NCBI RefSeq assembly: GCF_000520955.1
Contig: NZ_JACC01000022.1
Coordinates: 1-64,000 of the forward strand
Source of the DNA: Aquimarina pacifica
GTDB lineage: Bacteria > Bacteroidota > Bacteroidia > Flavobacteriales > Flavobacteriaceae
Direction: 5' to 3'
DNA length: 64,000 bases
The notes under the pieces are model-generated. The model made no database searches. It was not told the origin of the DNA and saw only the letters and a program-made list of their open reading frames with translations. The translations under genes were made by a program, and so were the position numbers. This document shows, piece after piece, positions 27,782 through 36,201 of this stretch (positions are counted from its first letter, which is position 1; every line of letters starts with the position of its first letter).

Positions 27782-28354
27782 ATGATGAATGTAAGATATA
27801 TTTGTACCCAAACCGTACTGGTTATATTCTGTGTGTGTGCACTTTTTTCTTGTAAAACAGATACAAAAGTTGATGCTAAAAGTACTGAAGAAGTAGGGAC
27901 GATAAGGTATCAATGTCCGATGAATTGCGAACAAGGAAAGACCTATGTAGAAAAAGTAAATTGCCCCGTTTGTAAGATGGACTTGGCGGTTATTGATTCA
28001 AAAAAAGGAAATACATGTCGAATGCACAAAGATGGAAAATGCAGTTGTAAAGGACCGGCTTGCAAATGTCCTGATTGCAAAGAGCATACTAATAAGATAA
28101 CATGTACATTACATGAAGACGGAAAATGTGTTTGTAATCCGAAATCTTGTTCTTGTAAGAATTGTGCTGATCATAGAAAATCAACCACCTGTAATGCTCA
28201 TAAAGGAGGTAAATGTAGCTGCGATGGTGCTGTTTGCAAATGTCTTGATTGTAAAGAGCATACTAAAGTAATGACATGCGCAGTTCATACTGATGGTAAT
28301 TGTACTTGTGAAGGAGATTCTTGTAAATGTGCTAATTGCCCAACACATTCTTAA
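27782..28354 (+). CDS. Lipoprotein with heavy-metal-binding domain and four metallothionein-like repeats
   Basis: 190 residues; starts at either of two adjacent ATGs (27782 or 27785). A lipoprotein signal ends LFSC (Cys24). Residues 43-68 match the heavy-metal-binding domain pattern (YQCPMNCE ... VNCPVCKMDL). Residues 79-189 are four 24-residue repeats, exactly 29 residues apart (79, 108, 137, 166). Each has the fixed pattern C-x2-H-x4-C-x-C-x4-C-x-C-x2-C-x2-H, giving 24 Cys and 8 His. The CxC/CxxC spacing is like metallothioneins, though I know no exact family match. It should be membrane-anchored and bind soft metals (Zn, Cu, Cd); which one is unknown. Single gene with a large palindrome upstream. 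Confidence 0.8.
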   Translation: MMNVRYICTQTVLVIFCVCALFSCKTDTKVDAKSTEEVGTIRYQCPMNCEQGKTYVEKVNCPVCKMDLAVIDSKKGNTCRMHKDGKCSCKGPACKCPDCKEHTNKITCTLHEDGKCVCNPKSCSCKNCADHRKSTTCNAHKGGKCSCDGAVCKCLDCKEHTKVMTCAVHTDGNCTCEGDSCKCANCPTHS

Positions 28355-28391
28355 GATCTCTTAAGTTTTTTTAATTTATAAGGTAGTTTTG

Positions 28392-30161
28392 TCAAACTAT
28401 CCCCATTTTTTTTAGGAGAAATGAGGCGTTCATATTCTGACAAATACCATCTTTGAATTTGTAGTCAAAATAGAGTTCGTCGTTTACAATCTGAGCGTCA
28501 AAAAAACGATTTTCTACCTGTGCTAGCTCTTCGGTAATTTCGCATAGACTGAGGTCGTGTGTTGCAATAATTCCTGTGGCTTTTGCAGCGACCAAGCGTT
28601 CTACAAACTTACGAGATCCTGCAGCTTTGTCCTTACTATTGGTACCTTTTAGAATTTCATCAAGAATAATAAAGTATTCATCATTCTTGAGTGCAGTTAC
28701 AATTTTTTTAAGCTGGGTTAGCTCAGAGAAAAAGTAGGAGGCATCATCACTTAGAGAATCCGAGGTTCTCATGCTACTAATTAGTTTGATAGGTCGATAT
28801 TGACACGAAGTAGCGCAAATAGGTAGTCCAATATTAGACATTACTATTTGTAACGCGATGGTACGCAAAAATGTGCTTTTTCCCGCCATATTTGCGCCCG
28901 TAATAATAAAAAAGTGCTCCTTGTCAATGCAAATATCATTGTCCACTCTTTTTTTACTATCGAGCATAGGGTGACCAAGGTTTTGAGCATTTATTATGGT
29001 AGCATTCTGAGTTATTTGGGGATAGGTATAAGTAGGGTTGTTAAATGCAAAATTCCCTAACGAATTATAGGCATCGAAAAAAGCAATAACCTCGAACCAC
29101 TGATCAATTTTGTGATGATTTTTACCAATCCATTGTTCTATGAGATAACTTTGTCTAATATCCCATAATAGTAATCCATTGGCAAGAACTCCAAATAGCA
29201 TATTGTTTCGTTGATCGAATGCATTGAGAATACTGGCAAACCGTTTTAAAAGGTGCGAGGCCTTTTCTTGTTCGCTTATGACCAATTGTTGTTTTTCTTT
29301 TAATAGTGCTGTGCTAAAGTTTAGATTCTCAATTTTATCTATGAGTTTGTAGTATTGGTCAAATGTGTCTTTTACTTTGTTCGCATCAGCATACAATGCA
29401 TTCACTTTTTTTAGCTGTGTTCCTGTAATCATTAGTCCGACGAAAAACCATAATAAAAACATGGTGAAAGTAATTACATCTAAAAATAGGAGTACTGTTG
29501 CAACAAGAGATATAGAAGAAATAATTGCAGGAAGGATTCGCATTATCTTAGGAACAAAGGGAGTGTAGTTTTGCAACCATTTCTGAATTTTAGAAATGGG
29601 TACGGTTACCTCGACCATGGATGCAATTGCACTAAAATCTTGTCTCCATTCTGGCAAATCAGCCATTTCTTTTATAGCATTTTGCTTTTTTTCTATATCC
29701 TGAATCGAATTCGCGGAGAGAATTTCTGCAAGTTTGTCTTTTCCTGCTTGTGTGGTGGTCCTGTTCGTATATTGAAAAAAGGAATGCTCGCCAAATAGGT
29801 CAATATCATGGCTATAATGATGCGAGGGGTTGATGTATTCTGATCCGGTTATTAGTTCGTCTGTATCTCCTTTAAAAACATCTAATTCAAGTTGATTAAT
29901 ACGTATAGTTCTTTGTAATTTTTTTTTGGAGTATGTGAGTTTAGAATGGCGATTTACTAAAAATATAAAAGTGATAACTCCTATAAGCAAGCTACTCAAA
30001 ATAATTTGAGTATTTGGGTATCCAAAATAGATGCATACTACAGTAGTAGCAAAAATCAAAAGTCGTATTAAACTAGAAATTAATAGTTCTTTTTTTACTT
30101 TTTTTGAAGCTTTAGTGTGCTTAGAAATCTGGTCTTTATAAAATTGTTGCGGGGTGTTCAT
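28392..30161 (-). CDS. Membrane-associated MutS-like ATPase
   Basis: 589 residues from the ATG at 30161 (MNTPQQFYKDQ); an upstream start is unlikely. The C-terminal half is a MutS domain V ATPase: Walker A TGANMAGKSTFLRT, a SMRTSDSLSDDASYFFSEL segment, Walker B IILDEILKGTNSKDK and THDLSL. Unlike MutS and MutS2 it lacks mismatch-recognition and Smr domains and has hydrophobic spans near residues 30-70 and again near 215-255, so it is probably membrane-bound. Such proteins are frequent in Bacteroidetes but their role is not established. The stop is 37 bases from the convergent metal-binding lipoprotein. Confidence 0.85.
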   Translation of the reverse strand: MNTPQQFYKDQISKHTKASKKVKKELLISSLIRLLIFATTVVCIYFGYPNTQIILSSLLIGVITFIFLVNRHSKLTYSKKKLQRTIRINQLELDVFKGDTDELITGSEYINPSHHYSHDIDLFGEHSFFQYTNRTTTQAGKDKLAEILSANSIQDIEKKQNAIKEMADLPEWRQDFSAIASMVEVTVPISKIQKWLQNYTPFVPKIMRILPAIISSISLVATVLLFLDVITFTMFLLWFFVGLMITGTQLKKVNALYADANKVKDTFDQYYKLIDKIENLNFSTALLKEKQQLVISEQEKASHLLKRFASILNAFDQRNNMLFGVLANGLLLWDIRQSYLIEQWIGKNHHKIDQWFEVIAFFDAYNSLGNFAFNNPTYTYPQITQNATIINAQNLGHPMLDSKKRVDNDICIDKEHFFIITGANMAGKSTFLRTIALQIVMSNIGLPICATSCQYRPIKLISSMRTSDSLSDDASYFFSELTQLKKIVTALKNDEYFIILDEILKGTNSKDKAAGSRKFVERLVAAKATGIIATHDLSLCEITEELAQVENRFFDAQIVNDELYFDYKFKDGICQNMNASFLLKKMGIV

Positions 30162-30229
30162 AGTATTGTAAAAGAATAAAAGAAGAAGTGTCAAGGATAA
30201 TCTCTTCCTTTAATTTCTGTTTATTGGTA

Positions 30230-30586
30230 TTAAAGATTTTCTAATTCTTGTTTTAATTTTTTGGTTAATCCACTCACAACAAGCTCATACGAGTGATCTA
30301 TTAATTCGAATAACATATTAGTAGACAAATTGTCTGAAAAGTTAACAGTATTCCAATGTTTTTTACTCATATGATATCCAGGTGTAATTTCTGGATGATA
30401 TTCTCGAAGCTCTAAGGCGCGGTCTGGGTCACATTTTAGATTAACACTAAAAGGTATTCTGTCTAAACCAGTAAGTGCAAACATTTTTCCCATAACCTTA
30501 AAAACAAGCGTACTTTCATCAAAAGGAAATGCTTCTGTCACTCCTTTTTTAGCAAGACAATAATCTCTGAATGTTTCTATATTCAT
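30230..30586 (-). CDS. MmcQ/YjbR family protein
   Basis: 118 residues, full length for the family. It begins MNIETFRDYCLAKKGVTEAFPF and has the typical VFKVMGKMFAL, VNLKCDPDRALELREYHP and PGYHMSKKHWNTV segments. These small proteins have a CyaY-like/double-wing fold and are predicted to bind DNA; the function is not known. The start overlaps the stop of the GNAT gene by 4 bases (ATGA type), so they are translationally coupled. Confidence 0.9.
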   Translation of the reverse strand: MNIETFRDYCLAKKGVTEAFPFDESTLVFKVMGKMFALTGLDRIPFSVNLKCDPDRALELREYHPEITPGYHMSKKHWNTVNFSDNLSTNMLFELIDHSYELVVSGLTKKLKQELENL

Positions 30587-30996
30587 TTTTTCTTCTTGAT
30601 TAATTTTCCCATAAGCATAGAGGGATCAGGAATTGGTTCAAACCCGACTTGCTTGTAGAGTTCATGTGCATCTTTGGTTGCGAGCATCCATCTTTGTATT
30701 TTTTGCAAATCAGGGTGTTCTAATATTGATTCTAGCAACTGCCGAGCATATCCTTTTCCTCTGTATTCTTGGATTATAAATACATCCATAATATATCCAA
30801 AAACACAATAGTCTGTGAGGACTCTTGCAAATCCTATTTGCTTATTATTTATAAAAACACCAAAAGAAAGTGAGTTATTAATACTTTTTACTACTTCTTC
30901 TCTAGTTCTTCCTTTGGCCCAATAAGAATTTGTCAAAAATAAATATATGAGATCAAGATCTAATTTTTTGATGTCTGTAGAAATAACTATACTCAT
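30583..30996 (-). CDS. GNAT family N-acetyltransferase
   Basis: 137 residues. The acetyl-CoA binding motif A is DVFIIQEYRGKGYARQLLE (about residues 72-90, with the R/Q-x-x-G-x-G/A loop RGKGYA). The N-terminal SYWAKGRTREEVVKSI resembles a common subgroup of small GNATs. It would move an acetyl group from acetyl-CoA to an unknown amine. It lies upstream of, and overlaps by 4 bases, the MmcQ/YjbR gene. Confidence 0.88.
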   Translation of the reverse strand: MSIVISTDIKKLDLDLIYLFLTNSYWAKGRTREEVVKSINNSLSFGVFINNKQIGFARVLTDYCVFGYIMDVFIIQEYRGKGYARQLLESILEHPDLQKIQRWMLATKDAHELYKQVGFEPIPDPSMLMGKLIKKKK

Positions 30997-31218
30997 TGTT
31001 TTATACTAACTGTTTTAAAATGGGATTGTTGCTCTGTCAATATTTTATTCTATTAAAAAAAGTTTGATTATCAAGTGGTTAATTGTTTAGTGATAGGGTT
31101 TTTTAGGAGTAACTCCTCTTAAGATCATCTCTGGGTTATCGATTATGAGTAGTGTTTCCTATAATTTGTTTGACGTAATTTTTTGAAACCTATAAAGATT
31201 CATTATTTGAAATAGAAT

Positions 31219-31836
31219 TTATGCAATTAGTTTTTTTTCTGTTGTAGAATTATGCAAAGTGAGTGCTGAGTAATCCAATGTCCATCCGATTGCTTCTGCC
31301 AGCGTTTCCATAAGGGAAATTGCAATTAAAGCTTCCTTTTTTGCGGATTCCATCAAGCCACTTTGTGGTATTTTATTCACTATAAATTCTTTAGCTTCTT
31401 TATTGAGTTCGGTAAGGTCAGATGAGGTAAAAGGGTTAAGCCATCCGTCTTTTTTATCATAATATTTATAATCAGTTTCTATAGACAATAATTTTGGTTC
31501 TGGAAAGTGAGTAAGGATAATACGCTTATTTTTAATGTCACTTTCTATAGAAACTTTTGATAGATCAAATCCTATATATGCTTTTGCTTCGATGATAATC
31601 AAGGCTTTTTTTGTTCCGGATAAGAGCTTAAAAAATTTCTCTTTTACACTTTCATAGTGGTATATTTCGGCAAAATCTCCTTCTACCGTAACAAGTTTAC
31701 AAACACTTTTTATTTTTTCCTTCAGAACGGTGGACTGCGTTTGTATTGAAGATTTATTTCTCATTGCATTAAACCGTGCAAAAATAAAATAAGCCAGTAT
31801 GGCGCCTCCCAAAAGTCCTATAAACAATAACTCCAT
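31219..31836 (-). CDS. DUF4230 domain-containing membrane-anchored protein
   Basis: 205 residues from the ATG at 31836; the frame extends 15 bases upstream to a GTG but the ATG gives a clean N-terminal anchor (MELLFIGLLGGAILAYFIFA). The body carries the DUF4230 pattern: LVTVEGDFAEIYHYE, TKKALIIIEAKAYIGFDL and a final EALIAISLMETLAEAIGW. Function unknown; it probably faces the periplasm from the inner membrane. A TATCTTTA box lies only 4 bases before the ATG, which would give a very short or no 5' leader. Confidence 0.8.
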   Translation of the reverse strand: MELLFIGLLGGAILAYFIFARFNAMRNKSSIQTQSTVLKEKIKSVCKLVTVEGDFAEIYHYESVKEKFFKLLSGTKKALIIIEAKAYIGFDLSKVSIESDIKNKRIILTHFPEPKLLSIETDYKYYDKKDGWLNPFTSSDLTELNKEAKEFIVNKIPQSGLMESAKKEALIAISLMETLAEAIGWTLDYSALTLHNSTTEKKLIA

Positions 31837-31998
31837 GACGTAAAGATACACATATTGATAAATCGGATTAAGAGTCTTTGATGAAAAATTGTCAGCTTTT
31901 GTTTTATAGGATACTCAAAAAAAATAAAACGATTAATTGTTATCTGTTGAAAATCAGAATTTCTAATTAAATGGGGTTTTCAGTTTAGAAGCAATTTT

Positions 31999-32754
31999 TT
32001 ATAAATGCTCAGGCATTATTTTATATAAAATAGGTTTGCTGGGGGATGCATCATTCTCAAAAGATGCTATTTGAAGGTTTAGGAAGTAGATTCCATCTTC
32101 AATTTGGGAGTCGACAAAGATCATTTCGGTAATTGTGGCTTCATGCCTTGTTGCTTCTGGGTAATGCCAAAAAGCTTTGTGAGCAAGTAATTTGCCATCA
32201 TCTTTTTCTTTATCAACTGATGGGAGATCAATTAATAGGTGTTTTACTCCTGACGTTCTAATATATATTGCTGCTGCTTCTGTTAAATAAGGCCAATTAG
32301 TATGCGAATATTGTGCATTTCGTTTGTTCTCAGAATTGGGTAGTGTCCGTATAATCAATGCTTCTGGACTAGATTGCATGGCTAGCTTAATCTGATCTTT
32401 TGTGATTACGGTATCGTCTCCTTGTTTTTTTGGTTGAATAGTAATGACTTCTGCTCTAAAAAAATACTGCTGTAACAAAGTATTGATACTATAGAATTCG
32501 GGAGTAATATGCCCCACACATTCGGTATGGGTGCCGTGCCCGTGAGGATTAAAGTAAATGTTATTAAAGTTGGTAGAGGCACCTTCTGTTACTTTCCCTA
32601 TCCAATTATCGGTAGTTACGGGCTCAATTCTTGGTGAATCTATATACCACGCATTTACATTTTCTTTAGAGCCACGTAAAGGAATCGATATGTCTAATGG
32701 TTTTGATAAGTCAATTGTGTACAATTGATTGTTTTGTGTAATAGTAGTAATCAT
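31999..32754 (-). CDS. Cyclase family protein (kynurenine formamidase-like)
   Basis: 251 residues. The metal-binding signature is NPHGHGTHTECVGHI (about residues 71-85), matching HxGTHxxxPxH of the cyclase/KynB superfamily, with DLSKPLDISIPL near the N-terminus and HLLIDLPSVDKEKDDG later. Family members are metal-dependent hydrolases of amide or lactone bonds; kynurenine formamidase is one possibility but no other tryptophan-degradation gene is near. It overlaps the upstream methyltransferase gene by 4 bases. Confidence 0.85.
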   Translation of the reverse strand: MITTITQNNQLYTIDLSKPLDISIPLRGSKENVNAWYIDSPRIEPVTTDNWIGKVTEGASTNFNNIYFNPHGHGTHTECVGHITPEFYSINTLLQQYFFRAEVITIQPKKQGDDTVITKDQIKLAMQSSPEALIIRTLPNSENKRNAQYSHTNWPYLTEAAAIYIRTSGVKHLLIDLPSVDKEKDDGKLLAHKAFWHYPEATRHEATITEMIFVDSQIEDGIYFLNLQIASFENDASPSKPILYKIMPEHL

Positions 32755-33551
32755 GATACGGGTGTCTCATTTTTTTTGACCACTATAAAAATATAATCCC
32801 CTTTATCATTTATATAGTTGGTCATAATTTTATGGATTTCTCCTGATTTGATATCGTTATTCAAAGCTTCTAGTCCGGTTCTAACTTCTTCTGCGTTTGC
32901 CAATGAAGAGAACGAGGATATTCCTTCTCGTATGTTTGGGTCAAGATACAGGTTTGGGTTATGTTTTCCAGAATATAGAAACAAATCTTGCAAATCTGGT
33001 CGTATGTTATATTTTTCCTTCTTCACAATGATGAGTCCATTTGCTTGTAAGTTTGCATCTATATGTTCATATGATGGCATTTGTGCTATAGAATCTATTA
33101 GCGTTTTTGGGAAATAGTGATGTAGCCAATATCCTTTCATTTGATTAGGCGTTGCCGTAAAGATAACCATAGTTCCTTCAGGTTTTAGCACTCTATTAAG
33201 TTCAGAAAACCCTTGGTTAAGATCTTGCCAATGGTGTAATGTTAAACTGGCGATAATACCATCGATACTAGCCGTAGCTAATTCGAGATGCTCAGCTTTA
33301 CCTAGTATATAGGTGCTTTTTTGATTTTGTCTTCTGGCTTTTTTTAACATTTCTTCAGAAGGGTCAATACCTATGAATTGATATCCTTTGTTCGCAAATT
33401 GAGAGGTGTAATTGCCGGTGCCACAACCGATATCCAAATAGGTGTTATTGATAGAAGGATTAAGAAGTGCATATAATCTACCAAATAGGTAAGGGTCTGA
33501 TTTTCTTGTCCTGTTATAATTCGTCCCGATACGATCATATTTTTCTTCCAT
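32751..33551 (-). CDS. Class I SAM-dependent methyltransferase
   Basis: 266 residues. Motif I is YLDIGCGTGNYTSQF (about residues 38-52), followed by GIDPSEEML and SLTLHHWQDLNQGFSELNRVLKPEG, as in the Methyltransf_11 group. It transfers a methyl group from S-adenosylmethionine to an unknown small molecule. It is placed between hemW (18 bases upstream) and the cyclase-family gene (4-base overlap), so it is likely in one transcript with them. Confidence 0.9.
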   Translation of the reverse strand: MEEKYDRIGTNYNRTRKSDPYLFGRLYALLNPSINNTYLDIGCGTGNYTSQFANKGYQFIGIDPSEEMLKKARRQNQKSTYILGKAEHLELATASIDGIIASLTLHHWQDLNQGFSELNRVLKPEGTMVIFTATPNQMKGYWLHHYFPKTLIDSIAQMPSYEHIDANLQANGLIIVKKEKYNIRPDLQDLFLYSGKHNPNLYLDPNIREGISSFSSLANAEEVRTGLEALNNDIKSGEIHKIMTNYINDKGDYIFIVVKKNETPVS

Positions 33552-33569
33552 TATGCGATACTAACCAAA

Positions 33570-34706
33570 TTACTTTAAATTTAGTAAGAAAAGATCACTT
33601 GCAATCCCGTCACTTAAAAATTTTCCTTTTTTGGTAATACGTAATGTATTATCTTTTTTTTCTATAAGGTGTTCATCTATGTGTTTTTGCACTTGTTTTA
33701 GAAGATATTCTTCATGTTTTTCTCCGAATTCTTGCTTTATTTTTGTTAGAGATATTCCCCAGATAGTGCGTAGACCAGTCATAACATACTCATTATATCT
33801 ATCCGTAATGCTCAGGTTTTCAATCTCATTGGGCAAGGTGTTTTCTTTTAGTGCTTTTATATATTGGGGGTTGCTAGCGATATTCCAACTACGTTGTTTT
33901 TTGTTGTATGAATGGGCAGAAGGACCAATGCCGAGATATTTTTTTTCCTGCCAATATGCTGTATTGTTTTTACTAAAAAAATCAGGTTTCCCAAAATTAG
34001 AAAGTTCGTAATGTATAAAACCTTCTGAATGCAATGTATGTACAAGGATTTCAAAATGTTGTTGAGCAAGTGCATCGTCTACAGCAGGGATTTTTCCTTT
34101 TTGTATTAATTTTTCTAATGCCGTTTTTGGTTCGACAGTTAATGCATAGCATGAAATATGAGGAATATCATGTTCTAATGCTATAGCAATATTTTGTTTC
34201 CATCGGTCCAAGGACATATCAGGAATGCCGTATATCAAATCAATCGAAATATTACTAAAATATTGCCGAGCAATAGATAAACATTTTACTGCTTCTTCAG
34301 CCGAATGGGCACGATTCATTAGTTTAAGATCTTCTTCAAAAAAAGACTGAACTCCGATACTTAATCGGTTTATTTTGTTATTGAATAATGCAATTATTTT
34401 TTCTTCGGTTAGATCATCAGGATTTGCTTCTACGGTAATTTCTACGGTATCAGAAACCAGATAGTTTTCATAAATGGTATCGATAATAAATCGCAAGGCA
34501 TCTGTATGTAATACGGTAGGAGTGCCTCCGCCAAAATAGATGGTTTGTATCACTTCTTGATCGTCAATTTCTTCTCTGCGTAACTTGATTTCATTGCACA
34601 GAGCAAACACCATTTGATCTTTTTTCTTTAGTGAAGTCGAAAAGTGAAAATCACAATAGTGACAGGCTTGCTTGCAAAACGGAATATGGATATAGATACC
34701 AGACAA
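33570..34706 (-). CDS. hemW: Radical SAM heme chaperone HemW
   Basis: 378 residues. It begins MSGIYIHIPFCKQACHYCDFHFS with the radical-SAM cluster CxxxCxxC (C11, C15, C18) and an additional Cys-like position in the HemW pattern. It has YFGGGTPTVL, VEANPDDLT and LSIGVQSFFEEDL, and a C-terminal HemW domain (GLRTIWGISLTKI). HemW-type proteins bind heme and are proposed to deliver it to respiratory enzymes; older annotation as oxygen-independent coproporphyrinogen oxidase is usually wrong. It lies just downstream of ruvC and a small membrane ORF. Confidence 0.93.
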   Translation of the reverse strand: MSGIYIHIPFCKQACHYCDFHFSTSLKKKDQMVFALCNEIKLRREEIDDQEVIQTIYFGGGTPTVLHTDALRFIIDTIYENYLVSDTVEITVEANPDDLTEEKIIALFNNKINRLSIGVQSFFEEDLKLMNRAHSAEEAVKCLSIARQYFSNISIDLIYGIPDMSLDRWKQNIAIALEHDIPHISCYALTVEPKTALEKLIQKGKIPAVDDALAQQHFEILVHTLHSEGFIHYELSNFGKPDFFSKNNTAYWQEKKYLGIGPSAHSYNKKQRSWNIASNPQYIKALKENTLPNEIENLSITDRYNEYVMTGLRTIWGISLTKIKQEFGEKHEEYLLKQVQKHIDEHLIEKKDNTLRITKKGKFLSDGIASDLFLLNLK

Positions 34707-34707
34707 A

Positions 34708-34911
34708 TTATCGGTTGTTTTTATTCGAAAAATTAGAACTAAATTTTCTTTTTATTACTTGTTTTCTTTTGTAAACCAGAAATATAGAATATCCGATAAA
34801 GGTAAATATCAGGACTATTAGAAACCATATAATTTTACTTTTTTTTGATTTGAATTCTATGTAATAGATTTCTTTAATGAAAAAGTAGGAAAAGTAAGTC
34901 TTAGTATTCAA
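34708..34911 (-). CDS. Small single-span membrane protein, unknown
   Basis: 67 residues, not recognised as a family. One clear membrane helix (IIWFLIVLIFTFIGYSIFLVY, about residues 28-48) is followed by a basic tail. It fits between ruvC (22 bases) and hemW (1 base) on the same strand, which supports a real, co-transcribed gene, but its short length and AT-rich composition leave doubt. Confidence 0.45.
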   Translation of the reverse strand: MNTKTYFSYFFIKEIYYIEFKSKKSKIIWFLIVLIFTFIGYSIFLVYKRKQVIKRKFSSNFSNKNNR

Positions 34912-34933
34912 ATAAGTTGTTGGATATCAAAAC

Positions 34934-35491
34934 TCATTTTTTTACTCTTTTTTCATTTTGTTTTACAAAAGCTGCCCAGCCTGTATAACTTTTGCCTACG
35001 ATTTCTGCACGCCCCATATTATAGAAATGACAAACTGCTGCAGCAAGACCATCAGTAGAATCTAGATTTTTGGGAAGAGTTTTTAGTTTTAATAAATTTT
35101 GAAGCATTTTAGCTACTTGTTCTTTGGTAGCATTTCCATTACCGGTGATTGCCATTTTTATTTTTTTGGGAGAATATTCTGTAATGGGGACTTCGCGACT
35201 TAGACCTGCAGCCATCGCTACCCCTTGTGCGCGCCCTAGCTTGAGCATAGATTGCACATTTTTACCAAAAAAAGGAGCTTCAATAGCGATTTCGTCAGGG
35301 TGATAGGTGTCGATAAGTTCAATGGTTCTCTCAAAAATCAATTTTAATTTAAGGTAGTGGTCATCATATTTACTCAGTTGTAATTCGTTGAGTTGAAGGA
35401 ATGACATTTTTTTATTTTGTACTTTAATAAGTCCAAATCCCATAATTGTGGTTCCAGGGTCAATACCTAATATGATTTTTTCGTTACTCAA
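34934..35491 (-). CDS. ruvC: Crossover junction endodeoxyribonuclease RuvC
   Basis: 185 residues. The first catalytic Asp is in ILGIDPGTTIMGFGLI (about residues 7-22), then IAIEAPFFGKNVQSMLKLG with the catalytic Glu, and the C-terminal DSTDGLAAAVCHFYN with the last two Asp residues. It cuts Holliday junctions resolved by RuvAB. The minus-strand TAGCTTTG box (35521-35514) fits TAnnTTTG and lies 23 bases before the ATG. It heads the group ruvC - small ORF - hemW - methyltransferase - cyclase. Confidence 0.95.
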   Translation of the reverse strand: MSNEKIILGIDPGTTIMGFGLIKVQNKKMSFLQLNELQLSKYDDHYLKLKLIFERTIELIDTYHPDEIAIEAPFFGKNVQSMLKLGRAQGVAMAAGLSREVPITEYSPKKIKMAITGNGNATKEQVAKMLQNLLKLKTLPKNLDSTDGLAAAVCHFYNMGRAEIVGKSYTGWAAFVKQNEKRVKK

Positions 35492-35571
35492 TATGATGTT
35501 TTTTAGTATATAACAAAGCTACACATTTAAGAACACAATAGGATACGTTTATTTGTAAATGCAAGTAAGAG

Positions 35572-36051
35572 TTAATCTATATGTATTACCAGAGGTAGTT
35601 TGTATTGGGTTGTTACTGGTGTTCCGCGGGTATGAGCAGGTTTAACTTTGGGTAGGGCCTGGATACTTTCTTCTAACTTATTTTTTAATTCGGGAATTTG
35701 GGTTTTGATGATATCAGGTAGCTCAAACTCTTCTAATTGTATGGTGCCTTCTTTGGTAATGCGTAAAGGAATCCATAGGGTATCATGAATACTTTCTGTT
35801 AAGGTAAATGTGTTTTTGGCAAGTGTGTTTTGTATATGATTCGTAATTGTACTCTGAAAACAAGCGACTAATTCTGCTTCTTGTTTTCTGCGACAGGCTC
35901 TAAATAGGGGAGGCTGTTCTACTTCATTGCGATTTAATTTGTCTAGTTCTTCTTTTACAATTTTGTCTTTGTTTTCTTTTTTGAGTACAAAGGAGTCACA
36001 GGAGAACAGGCTAAAGATGAAGAGACCAATATACCAATTTCTAGTGTTCAT
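35572..36051 (-). CDS. Lipoprotein with TonB-like C-terminal region
   Basis: 159 residues. A lipoprotein signal ends LFSCD (Cys about 18). Residues 95-159 (IPLRITKEGTIQLEEFELP ... VTTQYKLPLVIHID) resemble the energy-transducer TonB C-terminal fold seen in many small flavobacterial proteins, without the usual TonB proline-rich spacer. It is isolated, with a strong terminator (36115-36150) separating it from the M56 gene. Function unknown; the assignment rests on pattern only. Confidence 0.55.
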   Translation of the reverse strand: MNTRNWYIGLFIFSLFSCDSFVLKKENKDKIVKEELDKLNRNEVEQPPLFRACRRKQEAELVACFQSTITNHIQNTLAKNTFTLTESIHDTLWIPLRITKEGTIQLEEFELPDIIKTQIPELKNKLEESIQALPKVKPAHTRGTPVTTQYKLPLVIHID

Positions 36052-36114
36052 TATTTACCAATGATTTAAGATTGGCAAACTACATAATTTTTTTAAGAGA
36101 AGGAAAGGATATAA

Positions 36115-36150
36115 TTACAAAAACCGAAGGACTCCCTTCGGTTTTTGTAA
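36115..36150 (-). terminator. Terminator of the first BlaI/M56 operon
   Basis: Perfect 16-bp stem (TTACAAAAACCGAAGG and complement) with a 4-base loop; lies 52 bases after the M56 stop codon. T runs occur on both strands. Confidence 0.92.
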
Positions 36151-36201
36151 TTGAATAGGTTCTTTTAGTTTAAGAACAGAAGTAATTGATATTGATAAAG
36201 A

